NCBI GenBank assembly: GCA_019348475.1 | Contig: JAHWJJ010000039.1 | Location: 1 to 15,791, forward strand | DNA length: 15,791 nt | Origin: Gemmatimonadota bacterium | Lineage (GTDB): Bacteria > Gemmatimonadota > Gemmatimonadetes > Longimicrobiales > Longimicrobiaceae | Reading direction: 5' to 3' | Part shown: piece by piece, positions 7,385 to 14,566 of the stretch | Layout of the letters: every line of letters begins with the position of its first letter | Numbering within the stretch: the first letter of the stretch is position 1 | Program-made: the position numbers and the translations under genes | The notes under the pieces: model-generated | Database searches by the model: none | What the model saw: only the letters and a program-made list of their open reading frames with translations | What the model was told of the DNA's origin: nothing

Positions 7385-9471
7385 GGGCGCGGCTGCCGGA
7401 CCAGGCCGGCTTCGTGGAGCGGGACGGCGTCCGCACGCACTACGAGGTCTTCGGGGCGGGGGAGACCACGGTCTTCTTCCTTCCACCCTGGTCCATCGTC
7501 CACTCGCGGACCTGGAAGGCGCAGGTGCCCTGGTTCGCGCGGCGCCACCGCGTGATCACCATGGACGGCCGCGGCAACGGCCTCTCCGGCCGGCCGGGGG
7601 ACCCGGCCGCGTACGACGAGCGGGAGTTCGCCGCCGACGCGCTGGCGGTGATGGACGCGACCGGGACCGAGCGCGCCGTCCTCGTCGCCTTCTCGCTGGG
7701 GGCGGTGCGCGCGCTGGTGGTGGCGGCGGAGCACCCGGAGCGGGTGGCGGGGCTCGCCTGCATCGCTCCCGCGGTCGCGCTGGCGCCCGGGCACCCCGAA
7801 CGCGCCGTCCATCCCATCGACCAGCCGCTCGATACGGCCCAGGGGTGGGCGAAGTACAATCACCAGCACTGGCGCAGGGATTTCGACGACTTTCTCCGCT
7901 TCTTCTTCTCCCGCGTCTTCACGGAGCCGCACTCCACGAAGCAGATCGAGGACGGGGTGGCGTGGGGGCGGGAGACGGACGCGGAAACGCTGATCGCCAC
8001 CACCCGCGCGGCCGGGGTCCCGGAGCGGCAGGCGCGGGAGCTTTGCGCGCGCGTTCGCTGCCCGGTGCTGGTGCTGCACGGGGACGAGGACGCCGTCAGC
8101 CCCCACGCGCGCGGGGCCGAGCTCGCCCTCGCCACCGGCGGCACGCTGGTGACGCTGCGCGGGTCCGGGCACGCGCCGCACGCGCGCGACCCCGTCCGCG
8201 TCAACCGCCTCCTGGACGAGTTCGCCGGCGGCCGGCGCGCACCGGCGGTGTGGACGCGGGGGCTCCGCCGCGGCAGGCGCGCGCTCTTCGTCTCCTCCCC
8301 CATCGGCCTGGGGCACGCGCGGCGCGACGTGGCCATCGCCGCCGAGCTGCGCCGCCTGGTGCCCGGGCTGGAGATCGACTGGCTGGCGCAGGACCCCGTC
8401 ACGCGCGTGCTGCAGGCGGAGGGAGAGCGCATCCACCCCGCCAGCCGGTTCCTGGCGATCGAGTCGCGGCACATCGAGAGCGAATCGGGCGAGCACGACC
8501 TGCACGTTTTTCAGGCGTGGCGGCGGATGGACGAGATCCTGGTCGCGAACTTCATGATCTTCGACGACCTGGTGCGCGAGGAGCCGTACGACCTCTGGAT
8601 CGGCGACGAGGCCTGGGAGATCGACTACTACCTCCACGAGAACCCGGAGCTCAAGCGCGCTGCGTACGCGTGGCTCACGGACTTCGTGGGCTGGCTCCCC
8701 ATGCCGGACGGGGGCGCGGAGGAGGAGGCGCTGACGGCGGACTACAACGCCGAGATGATCGCCCAGGTGGAGCGGTTTCCCCGCATCCGCGACCGCGCCC
8801 TCTTCATCGGCAACCCCGACGACGTGGTTCCGGAGCGGTTCGGCCCCGGGCTCCCCCTGATCCGCCCCTGGACGGAGGCGCACTACGACTTCACCGGCTA
8901 CGTCAGCGGCTTCGATCCCGCCGCGCTCCCGCCACGCGAGGCGCTGCGGGGGGAGCTGGGCTACGGCCTGCACGAGCAGGTGTGCGTGGTGACGGTGGGC
9001 GGTTCCGGGGTGGGGACGCACCTGCTGCGGCGGGTGATGGACGCCTTCGACGAGGCGAAGCGCCGCGTGCCGGCCCTGCGGATGGTGGTGGTGGCGGGGC
9101 CGCGCATCGATCCGGCGGCGCTGCCGCGGCGGGAGGGCTTGGAGGTGCGCCCGTACGTGCACGGGCTCTACCGGCACCTGGCCGCGTGCGACCTGGCGGT
9201 GGTGCAGGGGGGGCTGGGGACCACGATGGAGCTGGCCGCCAGCGGCGTCCCCTTCCTCTATTTTCCGCTCCGCCACCACTGCGAGCAGAACTTTCACGTG
9301 CACCACCGCCTGCGCCGCTACGGCGCCGGCGTGCGGATGGACTACGCGACCGCCACGCCGGAGGTGATCGCGGAGGCGATCGCCTCCTCGATCGGGCGGC
9401 GCACGGGCCACCGGCCCGTGGAGACCGACGGCGCCCGGCGCGCCGCCGAGCGCATCGCCGAGCTCCTCTGA
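7381..9471 (+). CDS. Fused alpha/beta hydrolase and glycosyltransferase
   Basis: The 696-residue protein has two enzyme domains. Residues about 10-275 form an alpha/beta hydrolase: nucleophile Ser105 in AFSLG (Ala replaces the usual first Gly), acid Asp237 in HGDEDAVSP, and His264 in GSGHAPH. After a short linker, residues about 299-690 form a GT-B glycosyltransferase related to the MurG/UGT group. It begins [18 protein letters not shown] and has the nucleotide-sugar region [18 protein letters not shown] near 609-625. Start GTG 7381 overlaps the tetR stop by 4 nt; the hydrolase fold begins directly after it, so a later start would cut the domain. One unbroken frame links the two, so this is a real fusion unless the assembly is wrong. 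The substrates are unknown. It could hydrolyse an ester/lactone and glycosylate the product, or modify a toxic natural product. Cytoplasmic, no signal peptide. Confidence 0.85.
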   Translation: MRARLPDQAGFVERDGVRTHYEVFGAGETTVFFLPPWSIVHSRTWKAQVPWFARRHRVITMDGRGNGLSGRPGDPAAYDEREFAADALAVMDATGTERAVLVAFSLGAVRALVVAAEHPERVAGLACIAPAVALAPGHPERAVHPIDQPLDTAQGWAKYNHQHWRRDFDDFLRFFFSRVFTEPHSTKQIEDGVAWGRETDAETLIATTRAAGVPERQARELCARVRCPVLVLHGDEDAVSPHARGAELALATGGTLVTLRGSGHAPHARDPVRVNRLLDEFAGGRRAPAVWTRGLRRGRRALFVSSPIGLGHARRDVAIAAELRRLVPGLEIDWLAQDPVTRVLQAEGERIHPASRFLAIESRHIESESGEHDLHVFQAWRRMDEILVANFMIFDDLVREEPYDLWIGDEAWEIDYYLHENPELKRAAYAWLTDFVGWLPMPDGGAEEEALTADYNAEMIAQVERFPRIRDRALFIGNPDDVVPERFGPGLPLIRPWTEAHYDFTGYVSGFDPAALPPREALRGELGYGLHEQVCVVTVGGSGVGTHLLRRVMDAFDEAKRRVPALRMVVVAGPRIDPAALPRREGLEVRPYVHGLYRHLAACDLAVVQGGLGTTMELAASGVPFLYFPLRHHCEQNFHVHHRLRRYGAGVRMDYATATPEVIAEAIASSIGRRTGHRPVETDGARRAAERIAELL

Positions 9472-9548
9472 GCCGCGGCGCCGCGCCCACCCCGCCGGCC
9501 CTCGCCGCCGGCGGATCCTTCCCCAGCCCCTCTTCGCGGGAGGTCACG

Positions 9549-10337
9549 ATGCGCAGGGCGATCTTTCTTCTCTACGGCGTGCTGGCGTACGCGGTGTTCC
9601 TGGGCACCTTCCTGTACGCCATCGGCTTCGTGGGCAACCTGCTGGTGCCGAAGTCGATCGATTCCGGCACACCGGGCCCGCTGGGGACGGCGCTCGCCGT
9701 GAACGCGCTGCTCCTGGGCCTCTTCGCCGTGCAGCACAGCGGGATGGCGCGCCCCGGGTTCAAGCGCTGGTGGACGCGCATCGTGCCGGAGCCAATCGAG
9801 CGCAGCACGTACGTGCTCCTCGCCAGCCTGACGCTGGTGCTGCTCTTCGCGCTCTGGCGGCCCATGCCGCAGCCGGTCTGGGACGCGTCGGGCCAGCCCG
9901 TGGCGGCGGCGGTGCTCTGGGGGTTCTTCGCCCTCGGCTGGGTGATCGTGCTCCTCTCCACGTTCATGATCGGCCACATGGACCTGTTCGGGCTCAAGCA
10001 GGTGTGGACGCACCTGCTGGGGCGAATCCGCCCGCCGGACGGGTTCCGCGCGCCGCTGCTGTACCGCGTGGTGCGCCACCCGATCATGCTGGGCTTTCTG
10101 ATCGCCTTCTGGGCGACGCCGCGGATGACGTTTGGGCACCTGCTCTTCGCGGTCGCGACGACGGGGTACATCCTGATCGCCGTGCAGCTGGAGGAGCGGG
10201 ACCTGGTGGCGCACTTCGGCGAGACGTACCGCGAGTACCGCCGCCAGGTGCCGGGCATCGTCCCCGTCCCGCGGGGCCTCGCCGCCGCCTTCCGCCGCCG
10301 CGAGCCGCTCCCCCGCGTGCGGACGCCCCCGGCCTGA
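9549..10337 (+). CDS. mddA: MddA-like methanethiol S-methyltransferase (membrane, ICMT-like)
   Basis: The 262-residue integral membrane protein matches the methanethiol S-methyltransferase family, which uses S-adenosylmethionine to methylate methanethiol (or sulfide) to dimethyl sulfide. It starts with the family-typical [20 protein letters not shown] and [15 protein letters not shown]. The C-terminal ICMT/NnrU-like SAM site shows RHP at 176-178 and EERD at 215-218, followed by [14 protein letters not shown]. About five to six membrane helices are visible. A strong ribosome site (GGGAGGT) precedes ATG 9549. It lies 77 nt after the fusion gene on the same strand and is followed by a strong hairpin, so it is probably the last gene of the TetR operon. 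Family placement is firm; methanethiol as the true substrate is inferred from resemblance. Confidence 0.85.
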   Translation: MRRAIFLLYGVLAYAVFLGTFLYAIGFVGNLLVPKSIDSGTPGPLGTALAVNALLLGLFAVQHSGMARPGFKRWWTRIVPEPIERSTYVLLASLTLVLLFALWRPMPQPVWDASGQPVAAAVLWGFFALGWVIVLLSTFMIGHMDLFGLKQVWTHLLGRIRPPDGFRAPLLYRVVRHPIMLGFLIAFWATPRMTFGHLLFAVATTGYILIAVQLEERDLVAHFGETYREYRRQVPGIVPVPRGLAAAFRRREPLPRVRTPPA

Positions 10338-10380
10338 GGCCCGTTCCGGCGGCGTGGCGGGTGGAGAGCGCAAATCAAGG

Positions 10381-10418
10381 CGAGAGCCCCGGTGCCGTCT
10401 TCGGCGCCGCGGCTCTCG
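10381..10418 (+). terminator. Strong hairpin after the mddA-like gene
   Basis: CGAGAGCC pairs with GGCTCTCG, and an inner GGTGCC/GGCGCC stem closes a small TTC-containing loop. It lies 44 nt after the stop codon. Only a weak T-rich tail follows (CTGTTCAC), so efficiency is uncertain. Confidence 0.6.
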
Positions 10419-10505
10419 CTGTTCACGCGGCCAGCCGCCGCCCCCGCGCACGTCAGGTCGCGGCAGCACTCAACGCATCGGCTTGCGCGTGTGAGATTTA
10501 CTGAC

Positions 10506-10613
10506 GCTTGACGTTCGGGTGGATGAGCATTATCTGGAATGGAGGGGATTCGGCTTAAGCGCTCCGGGTCGCGGTGTTGGCGGGAATTCCGTCCACTGAA
10601 CAACGAGTCAGGC
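10506..10613 (+). repeat. Candidate attC site (weak)
   Basis: The ends are GCTTGAC (10506-10512) and GTCAGGC (10607-10613), complementary with one G-T pair. The inner arms GTTCGGGTGGATG and CGTCCACTGAAC pair with one extra base and two wobbles. It differs in sequence from the sites downstream and has no left spacer, so it may be chance. Confidence 0.35.
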
Positions 10614-10829
10614 CGCGGACAAACACCGTGGCAGGGCACAGATGATTTTCGCCCGCACCTGCTGTGTGTTGGCTGTTGGTGAGCGGGGGCCTACGCCCTC
10701 AATTCCATACGCTCAGTGTGATCCGTGGATACAAGCATCCTCCTTACGACGCTCGGTGCTGCCTCTTCGCTTCTCGCGACAGCCACTACATACCTGGTCA
10801 CCCGGTTGTCACACAGGCGGAGCTTTGCG
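10614..10829. other. Short cassette body with only a tiny ORF
   Basis: Between the candidate attC and the first firm attC no gene of normal size is seen. Longer frames here run through the attC site or lack any protein-like pattern. A 36-residue frame ending inside the attC is described separately. Confidence 0.4.
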
Positions 10830-10835
10830 GCCTAA
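10725..10835 (+). CDS. Possible 36-residue single-helix membrane protein
   Basis: The frame GTG 10725 to TAA 10833-10835 encodes a 36-residue peptide with one likely membrane helix (SILLTTLGAASSLLATATTY) and a basic tail (RLSHRRS). Its stop lies inside the left 7-mer of the attC (GCCTAAC), as cassette genes often end; the toxin gene in the third site ends the same way. There is no clear ribosome site and the start is GTG, so this may be a chance frame. Confidence 0.35.
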   Translation: MDTSILLTTLGAASSLLATATTYLVTRLSHRRSFAA

Positions 10836-10928
10836 CAATCGGCTGCAGGGGATGCGCGGCCGGCCTGTTTTCTCCGGACGACAGGCTTGCGCGCCGGCCC
10901 CGCACCCCTGACCCTTGTGTCGTTAGGC
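10830..10928 (+). repeat. Integron attC site 1
   Basis: The 99-nt site begins GCCTAAC (10830-10836) and ends with its exact complement GTTAGGC (10922-10928). Inner arms pair: CAGGGG (10846-10851) with CCCCTG (10905-10910), then TGCG and GGCCGGC with their partners, leaving a single unpaired A at 10852. Unpaired bases in one arm and 7-mers at the ends are hallmarks of attC, which folds as single strand for the integrase. The next cassette would begin at the GTT of the right 7-mer. Confidence 0.85.
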
Positions 10929-10986
10929 CGCTGGGCAAACACCGCGACAGCGGCAGTTCGCGTCACTCTCAGATGTGAGATGTAGA

Positions 10987-11754
10987 ATGAGAAGAGCGAT
11001 TCCTGGTTGGGAACTCTATGAACGAATGATCGCCCGCATGATGGCAGATCAGATCCCAACCGACTACTGCGTAACCCCCAACGCGCGTCTCACCGGTAGG
11101 ATCAGCCAGCGCAGTCGGCAGATCGATGTTTTGATTGATCTCAGGCACGATACGGATAACTCGCGCCGGATCATCGTTGATGCAAAGAAGCGCTCTCGAA
11201 AGATCGACGTTAAAGACGTCGAGGCATTCCGAGGCTTGATGGACGACGTTGCGGCCACGCACGGGTATCTGGTCTGCCCGAACGGGTATACCAAAGCCGC
11301 GGAACGACGCGCTCAATCGTCGGTCTCGATTCGACTCGTACCACTTGATCGCCTCGCCGATTTCGATCCATCCACTTGGCCAAAGTGTGAAGCACCTAAG
11401 TGCAAGAACGGCCTCGTCTTCTGGGATGGCTATCCAGAGCTAACTCTGCGCGCGAAGGCGCTGAGCGGTCCTAATGAAGGGCGGCTAGTCGATTTGTCGT
11501 ACATCCATTATGTGGGGAAGTGCGACCGTTGCGGCCGATTTCACGTGAAATGCCTTACGTGTGGCGAAGTTCTAGCGCCACCAGAAACCGATGAAAGCGA
11601 TTCCGGGCATCAGTGTAGATGTCAGCTTCCGTGGTTCTGGCTGGCGTCGATCGAACAAGACGAGAATGGTATTCAATCCGCCGAACTCCACGCGGTGCTA
11701 CTTACGCTGCCTGAGGTAAAAGTGATCACGGCTGACCGCAGAGCACTTCGCTAA
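10987..11754 (+). CDS. Mrr-like PD-(D/E)xK nuclease with C-terminal Cys clusters (cassette gene)
   Basis: The 255-residue protein has an Mrr-type endonuclease core at about 8-120. Glu12 lies in the first helix (WELYERMI), Asp47 in RQIDVLID, and Asp65-Ala-Lys67 in IIVDAKKRSRKIDVKD gives the D-x-K catalytic pair. A helix with EAFRGLMDD and a GYLVCPNGYTKAAERRA segment complete the family pattern. The C-terminal half has eight cysteines (134, 139, 179, 182, 189, 192, 210, 212), including CDRCG and CLTCG, likely two zinc sites. This suggests DNA cleavage, perhaps in restriction or anti-phage defence; no methyltransferase partner is present. ATG 10987 was chosen over GTG 10975; ribosome sites are weak for both. 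It fills the cassette between attC 1 and 2 and is visibly more AT-rich than the flanking chromosome. Confidence 0.75.
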   Translation: MRRAIPGWELYERMIARMMADQIPTDYCVTPNARLTGRISQRSRQIDVLIDLRHDTDNSRRIIVDAKKRSRKIDVKDVEAFRGLMDDVAATHGYLVCPNGYTKAAERRAQSSVSIRLVPLDRLADFDPSTWPKCEAPKCKNGLVFWDGYPELTLRAKALSGPNEGRLVDLSYIHYVGKCDRCGRFHVKCLTCGEVLAPPETDESDSGHQCRCQLPWFWLASIEQDENGIQSAELHAVLLTLPEVKVITADRRALR

Positions 11755-11788
11755 CGCACTAACTGCACTCGGCTCGGATGCGAGCGCC

Positions 11789-11887
11789 GCCTGACAATTG
11801 GCTGCAGGGGATGCGGGGCCGTGCATGCTTTCGGCCGACAACAGGCTTGCGCGCCGGCCCGCACCCCTGACCCTTGTGTCGTCAGGG
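11789..11887 (+). repeat. Integron attC site 2
   Basis: The site is 99 nt, the same length as attC 1 and nearly identical over its conserved arms. It begins GCCTGAC (11789-11795) and ends GTCAGGG (11881-11887), one mismatch from perfect complementarity. CAGGGG (11805-11810) pairs with CCCCTG (11864-11869), again leaving an unpaired A (11811). The box GGCTTGCGCGCCGGCC and the run ACCCCTGACCCTTGTGTC are shared with attC 1. Confidence 0.85.
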
Positions 11888-11956
11888 CACGCGGTGCAGA
11901 CAGAATACGGCCGAGATGCTAGATTGATGGCACCACTCGTTCCGAGGAGAGCACCG

Positions 11957-12214
11957 ATGCTGCGCACCTACAAAGCAGTCCTTCGCGGCAACCGCGTCGA
12001 GTGGATCGACGCCCCGCCCGCACCCACGCGGCCCACGCCGGTGCACATCACCCTTTTGGACGAGAACGCCGAGCCCGCCCGGGCCCGCGGCCCGGAAATG
12101 GCGCGTGCGCTAGAGGCGCTTGCGCAGCGCGGCGGTCTGTCCGGTATCCCCGACCCGGTGAGCTGGCAGCGCGAGCTGCGCCAGGAGCGCAGCCTCCCAG
12201 GCCGTGGGGACTGA
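11957..12214 (+). CDS. VapB-type antitoxin (cassette gene)
   Basis: The 85-residue protein resembles small antitoxins paired with PIN toxins. It has an N-terminal MLRTYKAVLRGNRVEW segment, a short PVHITLLDE strand, a helix EMARALEALAQRGG, and the characteristic C-terminus DPVSWQRELRQERSLPGRGD, the part expected to bind and block the toxin. GAGGAG lies 7 nt before ATG 11957. Its TGA overlaps the toxin ATG by one base (12214), a coupled arrangement normal for type II pairs. The whole pair lies in one cassette between attC 2 and attC 3. Type II systems are common stabilisers of cassette arrays. Confidence 0.8.
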   Translation: MLRTYKAVLRGNRVEWIDAPPAPTRPTPVHITLLDENAEPARARGPEMARALEALAQRGGLSGIPDPVSWQRELRQERSLPGRGD

Positions 12215-12583
12215 TGCTGCTGGACAGCAACATCCTCATCTACGCTGCCCGGCCGGAGCACGCATCGCTCCGGCAGTTCATCGCGGAGCACGCCCCTGCG
12301 GTATCGGTCATCAGCTACATCGAAGTTTTCGGCTTTGATCGCTTGCAAGAGAGCGAGCGTGCTCCTGGAGCAGTTTTTCGAATTCGCCGAGCTGCTCCCC
12401 CTCTCCGATGCGGTGGTCCAGTACGCGGTGCGGCTCCGGCAGCAGCGCCGCATGAGCCTCGGCCATAGCATTGTGGCGGTCACGGCGCTGGTCCACGGGC
12501 GCACGCTGGTCACGCGCAACACCGGCGACTTCCGCTGGATCTCCGAACTCGCACTGCTGGATCCACTTGCCGAGCGTGCCTAA
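12214..12583 (+). pseudogene. VapC-like PIN-domain toxin, frameshifted
   Basis: The first 49 residues read MLLDSNILIYAA...SVISYIEVFGFDRLQESER in the frame of ATG 12214, a clear PIN-domain N-terminus with Asp4 and the IEV glutamate. The frame then leaves the family and stays open only as Arg/Pro-rich sequence to a stop at 12468. The expected continuation, LLEQFFEFAELLPLSDAVV through LVTRNTGDF, is in the next frame from 12362 to the TAA at 12581-12583. A two-base loss (or one-base gain) near 12361 would explain this. In addition, the usual catalytic Asp in SLGDxxIA is His here (CAT 12464-12466). An intact PIN toxin would cut RNA; this copy is probably inactive unless the shift is a sequencing error. 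The TAA lies inside the attC 3 left 7-mer. Confidence 0.8.
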
Positions 12584-12706
12584 CGAGTGCGCTGCAGTCG
12601 GCATTCAGCGTACATCTCTTCTCGCGCGCCGCGGGCTTGTGCGCCAGTCGGTGAGCCGCGCATGTTCTGGAGCGACGCTGAATGCGACTGAGCTGGAGGG
12701 TTAGGC
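12578..12706 (+). repeat. Integron attC site 3
   Basis: The 129-nt site begins GCCTAAC (12578-12584) and ends GTTAGGC (12700-12706), perfectly complementary. Inner arms CAGTCGGCATTCAGCGT (12595-12611) and ACGCTGAATGCGACTG (12675-12690) pair along their whole length with one unpaired G. This is a longer and different version from attC 1 and 2, but it keeps the internal box GGCTTGTGCGCC (12634-12645). Confidence 0.88.
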
Positions 12707-12787
12707 GGGCCATTGAATCCGTGAGAGGCGGTCTGCCGTAGTGGAGTGAGTTGGTCCGCATCGAACCCTTGCCCTGCCTTCGACAAA

Positions 12788-13645
12788 ATGGACATATCTA
12801 GTCGCGATGCTGCGGTACTCACTTGGACCGCTGTTATTACCATTTGGATGCTAAGTCGTCGTGGCGTATGGCCGCACGTGCTCGGCGTGTTGAGATCTGC
12901 CGCTGCTCCAAAGCTTCTGGCCCTCGGCGCCGCTTTCACTATATACGCCGGCGCCGAAGTGGTGCTTTTGCACAGGCTCGGCATGTGGCATGTAGGATTG
13001 ATCAAGGCCACGCTACTTTGGTTCGCGTTTACCGCGGTCGCCGCCGGTTTCAACGGGTTGTCTTCGGATCCAGCGCTGATGCAGGCGGCGCGCAACGGAC
13101 TAGGAATCGCTGTAGCGGCTGAGCTCTTGTTCGGCACGGTGACATTCTCTTATCCGCTCGAGCTGTTCATCATCGGTGCTGGTACCCTGCTCGCGCTCTT
13201 CGCCGCCGTCACCTCCGTCCGCGTCGAGGATGGTGATGTCCACAGAGCTGTGAGCAAAGCCACGGCCGCTTTTGGGCTCGCGGTAGCTGCCGCAATTGTC
13301 CTCCGAACGTTCGCTGCACCGCCGCAAGTAAAGTTCTTTCAACTTGTTAGCGAGTTCCTCACTCCAGTAGTGCTCTCGCTGCTGTTCATACCGGCGGCAA
13401 AGGCAGCAGGAGTGGTCGCGAAATACGAATGGTTGTTCGGGCATCTGCGCCTACTCCGCAATGGCTCATTCCGGAGCAAACTAGCCTTGTGCATGTATCT
13501 CGGAGTAGATAAAGCGCGGGTGCTTGAGTTCGGACGGGCTCAGATGTGGCTGCTCCACGACGCGTCGAACTTCGAGGACATTAGTCGCATCATCAGCTCG
13601 GATCGCGCCGATCGAGCGGCGGCGAGTGGCCTACGAGTGGCATGA
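12788..13645 (+). CDS. Polytopic membrane protein, function unknown (cassette gene)
   Basis: The 285-residue protein has about six or seven hydrophobic helices (for example LTWTAVITIWML, LLALGAAFTIYAGAEVVLL, LIKATLLWFAFTAVAAGF, LFIIGAGTLLALFAAV). It ends in a hydrophilic tail of about 60 residues (GHLRLLRNGSF...). The N-terminus (MDISSRDAAVLTW) and the WHVGLIKATLLWF segment remind me of a widespread family of uncharacterised membrane proteins; no function is assigned. ATG 12788 was chosen because the segment before it is not membrane-like; GTG 12746 is in frame. Neither has a clear ribosome site. It is the first gene after attC 3 and has cassette-like, more AT-rich composition. Confidence 0.7.
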   Translation: MDISSRDAAVLTWTAVITIWMLSRRGVWPHVLGVLRSAAAPKLLALGAAFTIYAGAEVVLLHRLGMWHVGLIKATLLWFAFTAVAAGFNGLSSDPALMQAARNGLGIAVAAELLFGTVTFSYPLELFIIGAGTLLALFAAVTSVRVEDGDVHRAVSKATAAFGLAVAAAIVLRTFAAPPQVKFFQLVSEFLTPVVLSLLFIPAAKAAGVVAKYEWLFGHLRLLRNGSFRSKLALCMYLGVDKARVLEFGRAQMWLLHDASNFEDISRIISSDRADRAAASGLRVA

Positions 13646-13774
13646 GACGACCAGCCGTCGTCCATTCCCTGCGCGCGGCGGGATGAATCTCGGCATGGTC
13701 GCCTGCCCGACAGACACGAGCGCTTGCTTGAGGCTGTCGCACATCGATACACCCCTCCCTCGTTCGCTTATCCG

Positions 13775-14314
13775 ATGGAACTCCTCGCTGGCTTGTTTGG
13801 TGGTTTCGGCGCAATCGTGCTATGGGAGGCTTTCCTCAAGCCCCTTTCCGATCGGCGACAGACAGCTCGCGTTCTCGCAGCAGAGATTCGGTGGCATCTC
13901 CAGCATTTTCACGAGATCATTGAGATCCGCAGTCGTGATCCCGGTATGGTCCCACAGGACCGGCCATTCACGCATCCCGGATTTGAAGCTGTTGGATCAG
14001 CAATCGGCGCTCTCCCCTCAGACGTTCTGATAGACGTTCTGGCGTTCTATCGAACTGCGGACACGATCGCCAGCCTGACTAAGGACTTTGCCGAAGCCGA
14101 TGCTCCAGACCTCGGGCTCCTTGAGGATTTTGATGGTATTCTGAGCGTCCAAGCGGTGGATGGAAGCAAGCTGCTGGCCCGTCTAGAGAGACTGGGAGGA
14201 GGCAAGCATCTTGGCCTCCGACTTGACGATGAAGAGCGGAAGCGCATCGCATCGCTGGCGGAAGCACACGTCACCACCGTCCAGCGCAGAAGTGAGTTGC
14301 GCAGGCGCAAGTAG
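13775..14314 (+). CDS. Membrane-anchored protein of unknown function (cassette gene)
   Basis: The 179-residue protein has one N-terminal membrane helix (LLAGLFGGFGAIVLWEAFL) and a basic stop-transfer region (KPLSDRRQTAR). A soluble, mostly helical, probably cytoplasmic domain follows (VLAAEIRWHLQHFHEII, LPSDVLIDVLAFYRTADTI). The pattern of one helix plus KPxxxRR plus VLAAEI is seen in uncharacterised proteins; no function is known to me. ATG 13775 is chosen because it directly precedes the helix; TTG 13724 is in frame. No ribosome site is clear. No attC is found between this gene and the polytopic membrane protein 129 nt upstream, so both may share one cassette. Confidence 0.6.
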   Translation: MELLAGLFGGFGAIVLWEAFLKPLSDRRQTARVLAAEIRWHLQHFHEIIEIRSRDPGMVPQDRPFTHPGFEAVGSAIGALPSDVLIDVLAFYRTADTIASLTKDFAEADAPDLGLLEDFDGILSVQAVDGSKLLARLERLGGGKHLGLRLDDEERKRIASLAEAHVTTVQRRSELRRRK

Positions 14315-14332
14315 GCTGGCTGGCGACCCGTA

Positions 14333-14390
14333 GCGCCAAACCTCGTCCCTGCGGGTGCCGTGAAGACCCGCGACGAGAGCGGCGTTACGC
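14333..14390 (+). repeat. Hairpin, possible short attC-like site
   Basis: The arms CTCGTC/GACGAG and GCGGGT/ACCCGC pair around a 9-nt loop with a 3-nt bulge on one side. They are framed by GCCAAAC (14333) and GTTACGC (14384-14390), which are only partly complementary. The 58-nt size is at the lower end for attC. It could equally be a transcription terminator for the membrane-anchored gene, though no T-run follows. Confidence 0.35.
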
Positions 14391-14480
14391 CCCTCGCCCG
14401 CGCCCACACCATCGCCCCCTCCCTCGCTTCGCGCAGGCTGCTGCCGAACTCCAGCACAGACTCGGCGACGAGCCCATCGC

Positions 14481-14513
14481 GGCGTAACGAGTCGCAGCAG
14501 CCCACATTCAGCG
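14481..14513 (+). repeat. Truncated attC (left half only)
   Basis: GGCGTAACGAGT followed by ...CATTCAGCGT aligns closely with the left half of attC 3 (GCCTAACGAGT ... CATTCAGCGT). The matching right arm and GTTAGGC are absent downstream, so the site is cut. It probably marks the right end of the array. Confidence 0.5.
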
Positions 14514-14566
14514 TTGATTGCAAGGTGGTGCCCATCGGCACCAGGCCCTCACGCCCGCTATCGGGA

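Larger units (their letters stand above)
10506..14513 (+). mobile_element. Integron gene-cassette array without integrase (CALIN-like)
   Basis: Three good attC sites, two candidates and a truncated site divide this stretch into cassettes whose genes all read on the plus strand, the usual orientation. No tyrosine recombinase gene is found anywhere in the window. Base composition becomes clearly more AT-rich between about 10500 and 14300 than on either side. The array holds a tiny ORF, an Mrr-like nuclease, a broken VapBC-like pair, a polytopic membrane protein and a membrane-anchored protein. The limits given are the outermost attC-like signals; the true left edge may be anywhere between 10419 and 10830. 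Confidence 0.75.

Noticed and set aside
7216..9411. Long minus-strand frame (731 residues) opposite the fusion gene
   Set aside because: His/Arg/Gln-rich antisense shadow; the plus strand shows complete catalytic motifs of two enzymes.
10478..10505. GGCTTGCGCG box as a further attC core
   Set aside because: Only 10 bases match, and no complementary 7-mers or arms are found around it.
10642..10911. Plus-strand frame of 89 residues upstream of the first attC
   Set aside because: It reads through most of the attC site and has no protein-like pattern; the shorter frame ending in the attC 7-mer fits cassette logic better.
14047..14541. Minus-strand frame of 164 residues with a protein-like first part (SVLEFGSSLREAREGAMVWARARG)
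   Set aside because: Its second half is antisense to the membrane-anchored cassette gene and reads as Ser/Arg/Pro-rich shadow, its start overlaps the truncated attC, and no family is recognised. The first part could be a fragment of an older gene, but support is too thin.
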